Source: Zingiber officinale (Eukaryota > Streptophyta > Magnoliopsida > Zingiberales > Zingiberaceae). From it: a DNA stretch of 64,000 bases. The stretch is from the NCBI RefSeq assembly GCF_018446385.1, contig NW_024589864.1, positions 62,001 through 126,000 of the forward strand, read 5' to 3'. Shown here in pieces: positions 1-11,285 of the stretch. A program made the translations under genes and the position numbers. The notes beneath the pieces were generated by a model. That model was not told the DNA's origin and made no database searches. It worked only from the letters and a program-made list of their open reading frames with translations. Numbering within the stretch: position 1 is the first letter of the stretch; every line of letters begins with the position of its first letter.

Positions 1-2780
1 GGGTAGTAGTGTTGGATATGCGCCTTAAACATAGTATCTGTTGGAACCCCAAGGTTGGTTTTGGGTGTGATCAACAAGTTAAGTTAGGTTCTGTTGTTTT
101 CTAACCTTGTGTCTAAGTGTGCAGGAGCTTAGGAGCACAGGTACTCGAGCGGAAGACGCAGCTAGCGAGAAAGACGGCACGCGGTGCGTCCGAGGGACGA
201 GGCGCTGCGGAAGAGTACACCGGCGGACGAGAAGGAAGTGCGCGCGATGGTTCCGAGGTACGAAAGCCGGAGCGGAAGATTGCTCGGGGAGCAAGAGACG
301 CAGCTAGCGCGAAGGTCGGCACGGGGTGCGATCGAGGGACGAAGTCTGCGGATGAGTACGCTGGTGGACGAGAAGGGACACGCGGCAATTCCGAGGGACA
401 AGAAGCCGGAGGGAAGCACGCTCGAGAAGACCGGAAGATGGGTTCGGGTGAGCCCTATTCCGGATGTCAGAGATCACCCAATCAAGCGGATCCAGAGCAG
501 AAGACCCGGACCGAGACGGGGACTTAACGGAGAAGTGGTCCCGGACAAAAAGTCAACCGCAGTTGACTTTTTGCTCCGGGGCGCCCGGAACCAATCCGGG
601 CGCCCAGAGCTGTCCGGGGCGCCCGGAATGCTTCCGGGCGCCCGGACCATGATTTTGACCAAGATCGCGATTTACGCGATCTGAACGTTGGGGATAAAAC
701 TTTATCCCCTTGGTCCGGAAGCTCACATTCAGAAATTGTAAACAACACTTGTGTGCTTCCACCGCTTAGATTAGCTTCTTTCTTTCTGTGAACGAGGCTT
801 CTCCGCCTGAAGGAGCTCTTAGTGCGATCTTCATCCTTGGATTAACAACCTCCCCGGTTGTAACCAAGTCAAATTCGGTGCCTCGTTTTTATGCTTTATT
901 TTCTGTTTAATCTATTTTTTATGTGTTAGCTTAATCGTACGAGAAAGGGTTGTGTTTGATTTTTCAGGGCTATTCAACCCCCCCTTCTACCCGGCCGCAT
1001 CGGTCAAACAGTATCAATAGAAAGAAAATATATATAATTCCTAAAATTAAGTGGTGGAAGTTAAAGGATGGGAAGCAACATATATTTAAGGAGAAGGTAG
1101 AAGTACAAGCATTATGTGAAATATACGATGACTCTAATACAACATGGGATAAGATTGTATCAAAGTTGAAAATAGTAGCTAAGAGTGTCCTCGGTGAGTC
1201 AAAGGGGCATGCACCGCTAAGTAAAGAATCATGATGGTGGAATGAGAAAGTACAAGAGAAAGTGAAGGAAAAACGAATAGCTTATAAGGAATTATATATT
1301 TGTAAAAATGAGGAAAACTTAAAAAAATATACAATAGCTAAGAAAGAAGCTAAGAAAGTGGTGAGTGATGCAAAAAATGAAACTTTTGAACGGTTATATC
1401 AAAAATTGGATACAAAAGAAGGAGAAAGAGACATTTATAGAATAGCTAAAGTGAGAGAAAGAAAAATAAAAGATCTTAGCCAAATAAAATGTATTAAAGA
1501 TGAATGTAATAGGGTGTTAGTAAGCGATGGAGAAATAAAATAGCGGTGGAAGAGGTATTTTCATCAACTTTTTAATGAAGGTTTAGAAGACCAACTTAAC
1601 TTGGATAATTTAATTAGGTCAAATGAGCATCGAAATTTTAATTTTTATCGTAGAATTCAAACTTCAGAAGTAAAACAAACTTTAAATGAGATGCACAATG
1701 GAAAAGCCGTGGGACCAGATGATATTCCGATAGAGGTATGGAAGTGCTTAGTGAAACAAGGTATTGAATGGCTTACAAAATTATTTAACATGATATTGAA
1801 AAAAAAAATGTCTGATCAATGGAGGATAAGTACTCTAGTTCCCTTATATAAGAATAAGAGAGACGTACAAAATTGTGCAAACTATAGGGGTATTAAACTA
1901 ATGAGTCATACTATGAAACTTTGGGAAAAGGTAATAAAATTGCGCACATTCAAGACACAGTACCGTGGTGCATGTTGTTTGCAGATGATATTATTTTGGT
2001 AGATGAAACACGTGAAGGAGTAAATGCTAAGCTAGAATCTTGGAGGTAAACACTAGAAGGGAAAGGTTTTAAGCTTAGTAGATTAAAGACAGAATATATG
2101 GAATTTAAGTTTAGCAATATTAGAAGCAATGAAACAATTGTTAAGATAGGAGAGGACGAGTTGCCTGGAACCGTGCGATTTAAATATTTAGGATCATTTT
2201 TACAAAATGATGGAGGGATTGAGAGAGATGTCTTACATAGAATACAAGCAGGATGGGTGAAATAGAGGGGAGCGTCGAGTGTTTTATGTGACCGTAAAGT
2301 ACCTCTTAAACTTAAAGGTAAGTTCTATAAAATCGCAGTTAGACATGCTATGTTATATGGAGCTGAATGTTGGGCTATGACTCGAGCACACGAGCAAAAG
2401 ATGAGAGTTGCAGAGATAAGGATGTTAAGGTGAATGTGTGGGCATACGAAGATGGACAAAATAAGAAATGAGAGCATTAGAGAGAAAGTCGGAGTTGCAT
2501 CTATTGAGGAAAAACTTCGAGAGACACGTTTAAGATGGTACGGACATGTACTTAGACGACCAATAAATGCTCCAGTTAAGCGATGTGCAACTATGATAAA
2601 CATGCATATCAAACGAGGAAGAGGAAGACCAAAAAAGACTTAGTTAGCAACAATAAAATAAGATAAAATTTATTTAAATATAGATGATGATATAATAGGA
2701 GATAGAGCTCAATGGCGTAAAAAGATTCATATAGCCGACCCCACCTAGTGAAAAAATGCTTGGTGGTTGTTGTTGTTGTT
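1..2780 (+). mobile_element. RTE-clade LINE, decayed, cut by a solo LTR
   Basis: The 3' part of a non-LTR retrotransposon. Coding pieces run from the end of the endonuclease linker (IKWWKLKDG after about 1050) through the reverse transcriptase fingers (GKAVGPDDIPIEVWK near 1710) to an FADD catalytic box near 1985, and then to the typical plant RTE C-terminus (KKIHIADPT then stop, ending near 2747). A short TTG repeat tail follows at about 2766-2780, as RTE elements have. The frame before the LTR (VLDMRLKHSI, up to base 38) continues directly after base 1015, so the LTR at 39-1010 is a later insertion. The copy is dead: in-frame stops occur near 1232, 1541, 2047, 2265, 2431 and 2641, and the middle of the RT palm is missing between about 1936 and 1957. 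Its 5' end lies outside the window. Confidence 0.88.
39..1010 (+). mobile_element. Solo LTR, family A (972 bp)
   Basis: Begins TGTTGG and ends AAACA. It is flanked by a perfect 5-bp target duplication, GTATC, at 34-38 and 1011-1015, and no internal region is present, so it is a solo LTR. It is a relative of the LTRs at 23433-24337 and 28159-29053: they share the opening about GTGATCAA and AAGTTAGGT, the block around GTGTCTAAGTGTGCAGGAG and the block GTCGAGCGGAAGACGCGGCT. At about 575-650 it carries several copies of the palindrome TCCGGGCGCCCGGA, followed by a GGATAAAA/TTTTATCC hairpin near 692-710. The family is Copia-like, judged from the linked element upstream of 23433. Confidence 0.9.
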
Positions 2781-3442
2781 ATATCTTATCGTGTGACCGA
2801 TGATATTAGGGCACTTGGGATGAATGATATTATTTTTTTCTCCAATTATCTTATACATAATTGATTTAGGGTCAGGCTTGTATCAATAGGACCTATAGTC
2901 CTAAAATAAATCACAAAATGACATGATTTAAAAGTCAACAGTGCACCCCAACAAACAATGTATAGAATCATTGTAACCTAAGATCATACTGATTCTACGG
3001 ATCCTATGTGATATATTCGGCTCTAATTCCACTGTAAAAGAAGATCTCAAATCATCCAGGAGCAATTTGGTACTTCCGGATAGAAGGATTATGCAATTCT
3101 ATAATCCAAATCACAATTCTGCAATGCCTCTAATATGATTGAACGAGCCATAAATCACTACACAGAGATGAGCCTAACCAAAAACAACTAAACCCTATCA
3201 AAGTCAAATTTATGGTAACATCATTGATATCAATGTCAATCTCGTCTTAAGTTGTAGAAAAAAAAGTGTCAACTAATGTTTTGTGACCTAATTGGAGTCT
3301 ATGTCCGCACCTTAAACATTGTTCAGGATTAATTGAAAAAATAAAATAACTGATCCAACGTCAACATTCGTGGTGGGATATCAAATCATCAGCTTCTCTA
3401 GGATCGATTTTTACTCTAAAAATTGATTAAATAAACAATCTG
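2781..3442. other. Intergenic, no feature recognised
   Basis: AT-rich DNA between the LINE tail and the stop codon of the GT47 gene. It probably includes the 3' UTR of that minus-strand gene in its last 100-300 bases. No coding region, RNA gene or clear repeat was seen. Confidence 0.5.
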
Positions 3443-5332
3443 TTAAGCTTTCGTGTTCATCTGATTCAATCTGTTGAACCAAACGGAGTGCAGGATCATG
3501 TGGAAGAGATCGTATTTGACTGGTTCGGAGTTCCACAAGAAATGCCTCTGCAACTTCTTCACGTTGCTTTGCATCCTCTTGTACCGCCTCTCGCTGATCC
3601 CCTTCAGGATCTTCTTCAGGTTCGGGATATCCTTCTCCGGCACCACCACGGAGAACGCGGTCCAGTCCAGCAGCTCCTCGAACGGCAGCACGAAGTTGTC
3701 GGCGATGATCACCGGCACGCACTCGTAGTGGATGGCCTCCACGATCCTGGGGCTGTTCACCTCGTAGCCCATGGGGCAGATGCAGAACCGGCTCGACTTC
3801 ATGTGCTCGACGTAGGACATCCGCCGGGCGACGGCCGCGGGGAGCTTCTCGTAGATCTTCATGTCGCTGTCCTTGCCCTTCCACTGCTGGACGAGGACCG
3901 GCCGGACGCGGCCGTGCATCTGGCCGGCGAAGAAGGCGAAGATGTTCCGCCGCGACACCGGCCTCCCCCCGACGTCCTTGTGCAGATCCTTGGGCGTCTT
4001 CACGTACGTCTCCGGCAGAGCAACGTCCTTCCCGCGCAGGAAGATCCCCTCGGAGACGTCCGCATTGCACACCACTTTGATCGCGTTCCTCCGGAGTTCC
4101 TCGTGGAGCTTAGTGGTGTAGGTTCCCTGAAGCAAGAGCAACAGCCGGAAGATCATCGGAAAAGTAATCCCTCGACGTTTAATTAAGGGGAGAAATCGAG
4201 GTACCCAATCGTGGCAGGCGACGAGGAAATGGTCCGAGCCCTTTGTCCTGTTCCAGAAGGGGAACTTGGCGGCGATCAAGTTGACGTAGTCCCTCAAGAA
4301 GATCGACAATGGCTGCATGGAGTGAGAATCGGGGACGTAGAGATGGGTTCTGAGCTGGCGCGAACTGTAGGGAAGGTAGAAAAGGTGAGCCTTGTGCCCT
4401 TGTCTGGATCATGCACCACGAATTGCTTGTTCTCCTCTAACTGTTTCATGAACCATCCTTCGGAGGCGTAGATGCCGGTCAGTTCAGGCGTGTGGCACAG
4501 AGGCTTTTCTCCTTCCTTGTAGACGTAGACCTTCAAGATCTTCTCCATGAGCTCGTAGCTCCTGCAATTATCGAGAGTGTGAAGGGTTGCTCTTTAACTA
4601 GAGGAGAGGTGATAATTTCTTCTTCTCGCCTTTTGAAAGCGGAGACGTTCAAGAACAATGGAGCGTGGAGATCGGAGTCGTTCGGAAGGGGAGGAGCGCG
4701 TGCGATCTCTTCCTTCGCGTCGAGAAGCTGGAGGTCTGTCTGGATTGCTATAAGAAATCAATCATCGCACACGCAAAATAAAAACTTTTAGATGTTCGAA
4801 TCTTCTACCTCGCTCCAGAGTGATGGGAGAGAAGGAGCGGGAGCAGGAGATATCTCCATTGAAGCAGGAACAGGAGCAGGAACAGGAGGATTCTCAATTG
4901 GAGCAGGAGCAGGGGAACTAGTAGAAGGCGGCTTATGGACGATGGAAACAGAGGAAAAATCGGAACTTGCAGGCTAACACAGATCAAATAGCGAGAGATC
5001 AATATCCAGAAGCAAAAAAGATTCGATCTTTGTATCCATGGAAGAAGCGAGGAGCTTTAATTACCTACCCCGTAAGCCCACAAAGGCGCAACCTTTACGC
5101 CACCGGAGGGCTCCACGGCAGCCGGCGTCGTCACCGGTGGACGCGCCGACGCAGAGGATATCGAGGAGGAGGAATAAATGGAGAACCATGCGGGGGCGCT
5201 AGTGGAGGTGGGGAACGAAGCGAGGAGCACGGCGGCTGACGCCGCGAGGGCGACGAAGACGAGCACCGCCCGCCAACCGCCGCCGCTGACGAGGCGGAGG
5301 ACAGACTTTTCGAGCACAGTGTCGACGTCCAT
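3443..5332 (-). CDS. Exostosin-family (GT47) probable glycosyltransferase, five exons, one frameshift
   Basis: A Golgi type II membrane glycosyltransferase of the plant exostosin family (At5g03795-like in style), which would add sugars to cell-wall polysaccharides; donor and acceptor are unknown. Exons on the minus strand: 5332-5069, 4973-4809, 4739-4630, 4561-4205 and 4126-3443. A single membrane anchor lies near residues 20-40 (VLVFVALAASAAVLLASF), followed by a Pro/Ala-rich stem encoded by exon 2 and then the exostosin domain from about residue 180. Family motifs are FKRSYELMEKILKVYVYKEG across the exon 3/4 junction, GIYASEGWFMK, NRTKGSDHFLVACHDW, GKDVALPETYV and CPMGYEVNSPRIVEAIHYE. The start was chosen at the first Met before the anchor. 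The model gives about 526 residues, normal for the family, if one missing base near 4391-4397 is allowed for: DPDKGT and AHLFYLPYSSRQL lie in different frames inside exon 4. The intron after exon 3 begins with GC, not GT. Family assignment is secure; whether the gene is functional is not. Confidence 0.88.
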
Positions 5333-6867
5333 TGGAAGCGGCGGAGGGAGACGAAGAGGGAGAGGAAGAGGAAGAGGAAGAGACGCAGGAACGCGGCGGA
5401 GGTGGAGATCAATTATATGGAGAGCGAGCGAAGGCGAGAAAGGAAGGCGCGCGAGAGTGACGACCGACGAGTCATCGGGAAGCCGCTGGTAATTTTATGT
5501 GACTTTAATACCCCTAAAAACGCTAATAATTACCCTGTGCCAAAGGGTATGTTTCGTAATTATTGTTGACTGCTAGGGCTAATTATTGGTGACGAAGCAT
5601 CCTCGAATGGTAACCAAATAACGATTTGGATACGCTTCCAATAAATACAAGCATTAATTACAATAATTTATCAATCACATTTAATATTCCTTGTAACCTC
5701 CAAAAAAAAATACGTACCTTTTAAAATATAGAAAATAATCTTTTATATTTTATATCTATTTTATTCCTTATAAATAGATAATTCATTCCTTAAATATTCC
5801 ATTGTACATTAAAAACAAATAAATTTCCTCTTTTTTTTTCTTACGTATTTTCTATGTGTTGATTGCTTTTGTTTGAAAATAAATAAATAAATTTATTTAT
5901 TTATTTCCATTTTATTGTTGCTTAATTAGGATAGTGAGTCATTTATATATAAATATAATATTAATTTCTATTCTTATGAGATAGTTATACTCGTTTAAAA
6001 GAATAGTGATGAAAATAAAATTTATTAGCATGTTCAATCTTATTTATTTAAAATTTTATGGAGCTTAATTAATAATTTTAAAGAAGTTAATTAATAAAAT
6101 TAATTTATAAAACAACACATTTAAGGGTAGAAACTAAAAGGGCCCCCATAACAACATCATATTAGGTTTTTTTTTCTAAAAACAAATTCAAATTTACTCT
6201 TAAATTGTAAAAACTAAAAACTAAAAACTAAAAAAATAATAAAGTTTGTAATCTTGATTACAAGATCAATAACATGTAATCCAATTACATTTTAAACTCA
6301 ATATTTAATTAAAATTTAAATATCAAATATATCCTTATTCTATTTCCTACACTAACCAATCACGGGCATTGCTATCGCCACCGGGTGTCGACAGTGACAG
6401 AGATCGTAAGATATTTTTATTATTTTATAATAATATGAATTACATTCTTTTAAAAAAAAATTAATCACTCTTGTAATTAAATATCACAATCATACATAAT
6501 ATACAACCCTTTCACTAAATGTACTAATGAAATATTAATTATATTACACTATATTATTAATTTTATTACATTACCCCTCACCAAACCCATCCGTAGAAGC
6601 TATATATTAGCTTTTACAACATGTAACAGTTAGTTGTTAGTTTCTGCACATTCGATCAAAATTAGATTATGTTGCATTTGAAATATAATAAACATCGCAA
6701 AGTCTACATTTATTTTACTCACTGACATATTATTTAATCAGGTTATCACTCAAAGAAACAAATTTAAAATGATAAAGTTATCGTTATAAAAGATATATGA
6801 TAGCTTCTACAAGATCGATCGTGATCAAATAATATTTATTTGGAATGTAATGAGAGTCATGGAGTCC
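5333..6867. other. AT-rich intergenic, upstream of the GT47 gene
   Basis: The first 170 bases or so are GC-rich and purine-biased and are likely 5' UTR and core promoter of the minus-strand GT47 gene; no clear TATA box was seen. From about 5500 on the DNA is strongly AT-rich, with A and T runs and a short AAATAAATAAATTTATTTATTT inverted stretch near 5877. No gene was recognised. Confidence 0.5.
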
Positions 6868-7309
6868 TAGGGATGTCAACTCGAGTGGGTTATTGGGTTT
6901 GGGTCGGATTGAAGCAAAGATTTTATATAAAAAAAAATTAACCCGAATTCGATTAGAACCTAAACACAACCTGAAAATCCTAAATTTGAATTTGAACCCG
7001 AATAACCCGCCCAACTCGAACAACCTAATCAAAAAGTTTTTTTTTTACTATTTTCCTTATAATTATTATTTTGTTATCTCAATATTTTATCATTATCGTG
7101 CTAACCTAAAGTATCTTAACTTGTAAAATAAAATTTGATTTAACCCTAAAAAAAACTCACTAACTCCTAAATTCAGGACTGCCTGAATCCGATCCTAACA
7201 CAATAGACAAAAACCTCAACCCAAACCCAAAAACTCCTAACACAAACTTGATATTTTTCGAGTCGACTCGAGTCAGGCTGACAGATCATATTCATTTTTG
7301 ACACCCTTA
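6868..7309. mobile_element. hAT-like MITE (442 bp)
   Basis: Imperfect terminal inverted repeats: TAGGGATGTCAA at the left end and, read inward from the right end, TAAGGGTGTCAA. The 8-bp flanks are TGGAGTCC (6860-6867) and TGAAGTCC (7310-7317), a target duplication with one difference. The TAGGG-type ends and 8-bp duplication fit the hAT superfamily. The interior is AT-rich and repeats AACCC, GGGTT and ACTCGA-type words. No transposase is present. Confidence 0.72.
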
Positions 7310-7497
7310 TGAAGTCCCCATCATTTGTTTTCCTCATTAAAATGTTATTTTTGTTGGGACCTTGATGCCCGGCTAAAGGGGGTGAATAGTCGATCACCCA
7401 CTTTAATCGCTTCTTATGTTTGTTAGCGCAACAGAATATCAAAACAAATAAAGGAAAACTAAAACCTAGAGGCAACAAACAAAACAATCAAACCTCT

Positions 7498-8432
7498 TGT
7501 AGGTCTCGTGGGCCGGCTAGAGGGAGGTGAATAGTCCTACAATCAAATATATACTTTCTATTGCTTTCGACTTCAGCAAAGACAAACATACATTAGTTAA
7601 TAAGAACTAATAACATAAAAAGTAAGTGAAGACTTCGAGTTTACTTGGTTTGTAATTAGGAAGGTTGCTAACCTAAGATAGTTAAAGCTCTAGTAGTAAG
7701 TTCTCCTTTTATGAAAGCGGAGAAGGCTCCTACAGCGTTAAAAGTACAGGAGTTTAAAACAAGAAAGAATATAAAGTGTGTTGTTCGAAATAAAGAAGAC
7801 CAGGGCTCTATTTATAGTCCACTGGTCGAAACTGACGATTTGCTGGTGTGACATGATCCGAGCACCCGAACCCTCTCCGGGCGCCCCTAGCATGGTAAAA
7901 TTCTATCTCCACACAACGACCAAGTGATAAGGTTTTATCCATCTTTAGGCACCCGAACCCTTTCCAGGTGCCCGGACCGTTGCTGAAGTAGACCCAAAAG
8001 TTGATCCGCAACGTCGATGCACCCATTCGGGTACTCTGGTGGTCCAGACACCTGGATCAATCATTTTTGGCTGATTGGTCCGGTGCCTTCTCCGGCAGCT
8101 TAGGTTATCTCGGTCATCTGAAATTGAGTTCATCCGAACTCATCTTCCTACCTTCTCCTCAAGCAATCTTCCGTTCTAGTTTCTCATCCTTCGAAAATGT
8201 CACTTACTCCATTTTCGTCTTCTAGCGTACTCTTCCACAGCATCTTGTCTTTTGGACGCACCAAACCCATTGACTCTTTCCTGTGTCATCGTTCTCGCTA
8301 GCTCGCTAGTTGCGTCTCTCGCTCGACTTCTTATGCTCTTAAGTTTTTGCACACTTAGACACAAGAATCAAATACAACATGACCTAACTTGACTTGGTTG
8401 ATCACATCAAAACTACCACAGGATATTTATAA
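7498..8432 (-). repeat. 3' LTR of the 7498-11230 element
   Basis: 935-bp LTR. Read on the minus strand it contains the family-A-like block AAGTGTGCAAAAACTTA, a likely TATA box in GGACTATAAATAGAG (plus strand about 7808-7822) and the end block CTATTCACC with TCTAGCCGGC. Confidence 0.85.
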
Positions 8433-10306
8433 TCTTATCTTTTTTTATGTGAGCAACCCAAGCTAATTTAAGGTAAAAACAAAAATAGTAAAATTACAGG
8501 TAAATAATTTACAATTAATAAACATGTCATGTAATCCAAAATCAAAATGTACCTGCCCTTATACTTAATCTATAATTCTCCTCCTTTAATCACATTAAAA
8601 ATAGGGGTATTCTTTGAAAATAATTTTGAAAAAAAATTTAAGGAATATAAAAACAGTGACTACCATTTAAAAAAATTATGAAGTTTAAATTTAAAACATC
8701 TAAATCTTTATGATTTATAAACCAGTTTTGGAAGAAATAATTTTAATTTTTTCAACTATTAAAAAATTCTAAAAATTTTTGTAATGGTTAAACAGATATA
8801 TCCAAAATAATGATAAAATTTTCACAAAAAAATAAAATTAATACAAGTAGTAAACAATTATTTTCTATAGAAAAAGGTATATCTTACAAAATTCTTAAAA
8901 ATAGTTTCTTAGCATAAAAATTACAAAAAAAAAAATAGAATATAAAAGAGCAAATTTTTTTGCATAAAAAATAAATTGTCAAAAATTGAATGGTCGAGAA
9001 TTTTTTATATTAAAAATTAGCATTTTAAAAAAATAGATATAGAAAATTCAATAACGGTAAAAAATTTTGAAAATATTTTATTTGATAGAGAACATGATAT
9101 TTTATCACAGAAAAATAAAATTTTTAAAAATAACTTTGTGAAATAATTTTAAATTAAAAATATGATATTTGTTTAAAAAATTCATAAAAATAATACAACG
9201 ATCAAAAAATTTTAAAAAATTTTTTAGAGATAAGTAATGAAATCCTATTTCTCGGGAAAAAAAGTTAAGACTTAATTTCATAAAAGTTAAGAATTTGTGA
9301 ATAAAAAAATTCAAATTTAAACATGCAAAAAATATTAAGGTAAATTAAAATTAAAACATGCATAAGAATTTTAATCTAAGCATGATTTTAGAACTCAATA
9401 TAATTAATCAAATACTTTCTAGGAATATATTTTCATGACAATTTTATAATTTAGTGTTATGATATTTGAAATCCCAATTAAGTTTTTGATAATATTTGAA
9501 ATTTCTTTCCGGTGCAAGTAACAAATTTGAGCATGAATTATCCTTTTCTAACATTTCTATTTTATCTTTTAATTTTATATTTTCATCTATTAATTTCTCA
9601 AATTCTTCTTTTAGACATTCATATTCTTTATTTGACTTTACATACTTTGTTCTCTTTTTATATAAATATTTACTTAGCATTTGCATAATTTTATATAATT
9701 ACTCTGGAGAAAGTTTACTTACCTAACTTACTATATATTCGTTGGTAGACGCTCCCCTTTCATTACTGCTTTATTCTGTAATGTCTCCCCCTTCATCAAT
9801 GCTCATCTCCAAGGTGCTTTCATCATCTTTGGGTAGGTACTCGGTATTTAGTGTTTTTTCCGATAATCTCCTCGGATCCAGATTCTTCTGAAGATGAATT
9901 GGTATCCATAGTAGAATCAAATTTTGATTCCGTTGATTGTTCGTAGAGCTCAAGAACTTTTCCCAAAGTTATTTTGAATAGTGGTAGTTGCTGATTTTAT
10001 CAAGTTCCTGAATAGGAAGAACACTCATAAGATGGAACTTGGGCTTACCATTTGCTATGAATTTATCACGCTACTTCTGAGCCCAAAGATACTCCTCAAG
10101 TTCTTTTCCATTTTTTATTTTGGGGACTTCAAAACTAAATTTCATATAAAGCATTATATCAAAGTCAGTTCAAAAAAATACCTCTATTCTTCGTTTCCAG
10201 AATGTGAACTCTCCCTCAAACGTTGGTGGATAGATGTTAGCTCCGGTCATCTCGTTGCTTCATTTGGCGGTTAGTCCTTCTGAGACATTCTCGCTCTAAT
10301 ATCAAT

Positions 10307-11230
10307 TGTAGGTCTTATGCGATCCGCTAGAGGGGGGTGAATAGCCCTGCAATCAAATTTATACTTTCTTTTGCTTTCAACTTTAACAAAGACAAACACA
10401 TATTAGTTAATAAGAACTAATAATATAAAAAGTAAGAGAAGACTCCGAGTTTACTCAGTTTGCAACCGAGAAACTTGCTAATCCAAGACAGTTAAAGCTC
10501 AAGTAGTAAGTTCTCCTTTTATGAAGGCAAAGAAGCCTCTTACAACATTAAGAGTACAGAAGTTCGAAACAAGAAAGAATACAAAATGTGTTGTTTGAAA
10601 TGAAAAAGACCAAAACTCTATTTATAGTTCATTGGTTGAAACAGACCATTTACTGACATGACACGATCAGGGCACCCTGACTCTCTCCAGGAGCCCCCAG
10701 CATGACAAAATTCTATCTCCACACAACGACTATGCAATAGCCAAGTTATAAGATTTTATTCATCTTCGGGTGCTCGGACCCTCTCTAGGCACCCAACCCT
10801 CTCTAGGCGCCTGTACCATTGCTGACGTAGGCCCAAAAGTTGATCCGCAATGCCGAAGAACCCATTCGAGCACCCTAGTGGTACAAGCACACGGGCCAGT
10901 CAGCTTTGGCTGACTAGTCCGATGCCTTCTTCGGGTGATGTCGACCATCAGAAATTAGGCTCACTTCTTGAGCAATCTTTTGCTTCGACTTCTTGTCCCT
11001 CGGAAACGTCTCATGTTCCCTTTTCATCCGCCAACGTACTCTTCCGCATCACCTCATCCATCAGACGCACCGAGCTTGTCGACTCTTTCCCATGCCATCC
11101 TTCTCTAGCCATATCTCTTGCTCGACTTCTTGTGCTTCTAAGTTTTTGCACACTTAGACACAAGGATCAAACATAACATGATCTAACTTGATTTGGTTGA
11201 TTACATTAAAACTACTACGGGGTACTTACA
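10307..11230 (-). repeat. 5' LTR of the 7498-11230 element
   Basis: 924-bp LTR that aligns along its whole length to 7498-8432. It begins on the minus strand with TGTAAGTACC and ends GACCTACA next to the primer-binding region. Confidence 0.85.
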
Positions 11231-11285
11231 CCTCTAACACGTTGATTTAACTTGATTTAGAGATTATGACTCCTACTCCATGGCG

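Larger units (their letters stand above)
7498..11230 (-). mobile_element. Nonautonomous LTR retrotransposon (Copia-type), gag remnant only
   Basis: A complete two-LTR structure on the minus strand. The 5' LTR is 10307-11230 (924 bp) and the 3' LTR is 7498-8432 (935 bp), with a target duplication CCTCT at 7493-7497 and 11231-11235. A primer site resembling the initiator-Met type (imperfect TGGTATCAGAGC) lies next to the 5' LTR at about 10285-10304. The 1.9 kb interior is very AT-rich; its only coding trace is gag-like coiled-coil sequence at about 9.4-10.0 kb. No pol is seen, so it depended on a partner. The LTRs are related to family A. By eye they differ by roughly 15-20 percent, so it is several million years old. 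Broken. Confidence 0.85.

Noticed and set aside
3488-4186. 232-codon plus-strand frame
   Set aside because: Antisense shadow of the last GT47 exon, produced by high GC at third positions.
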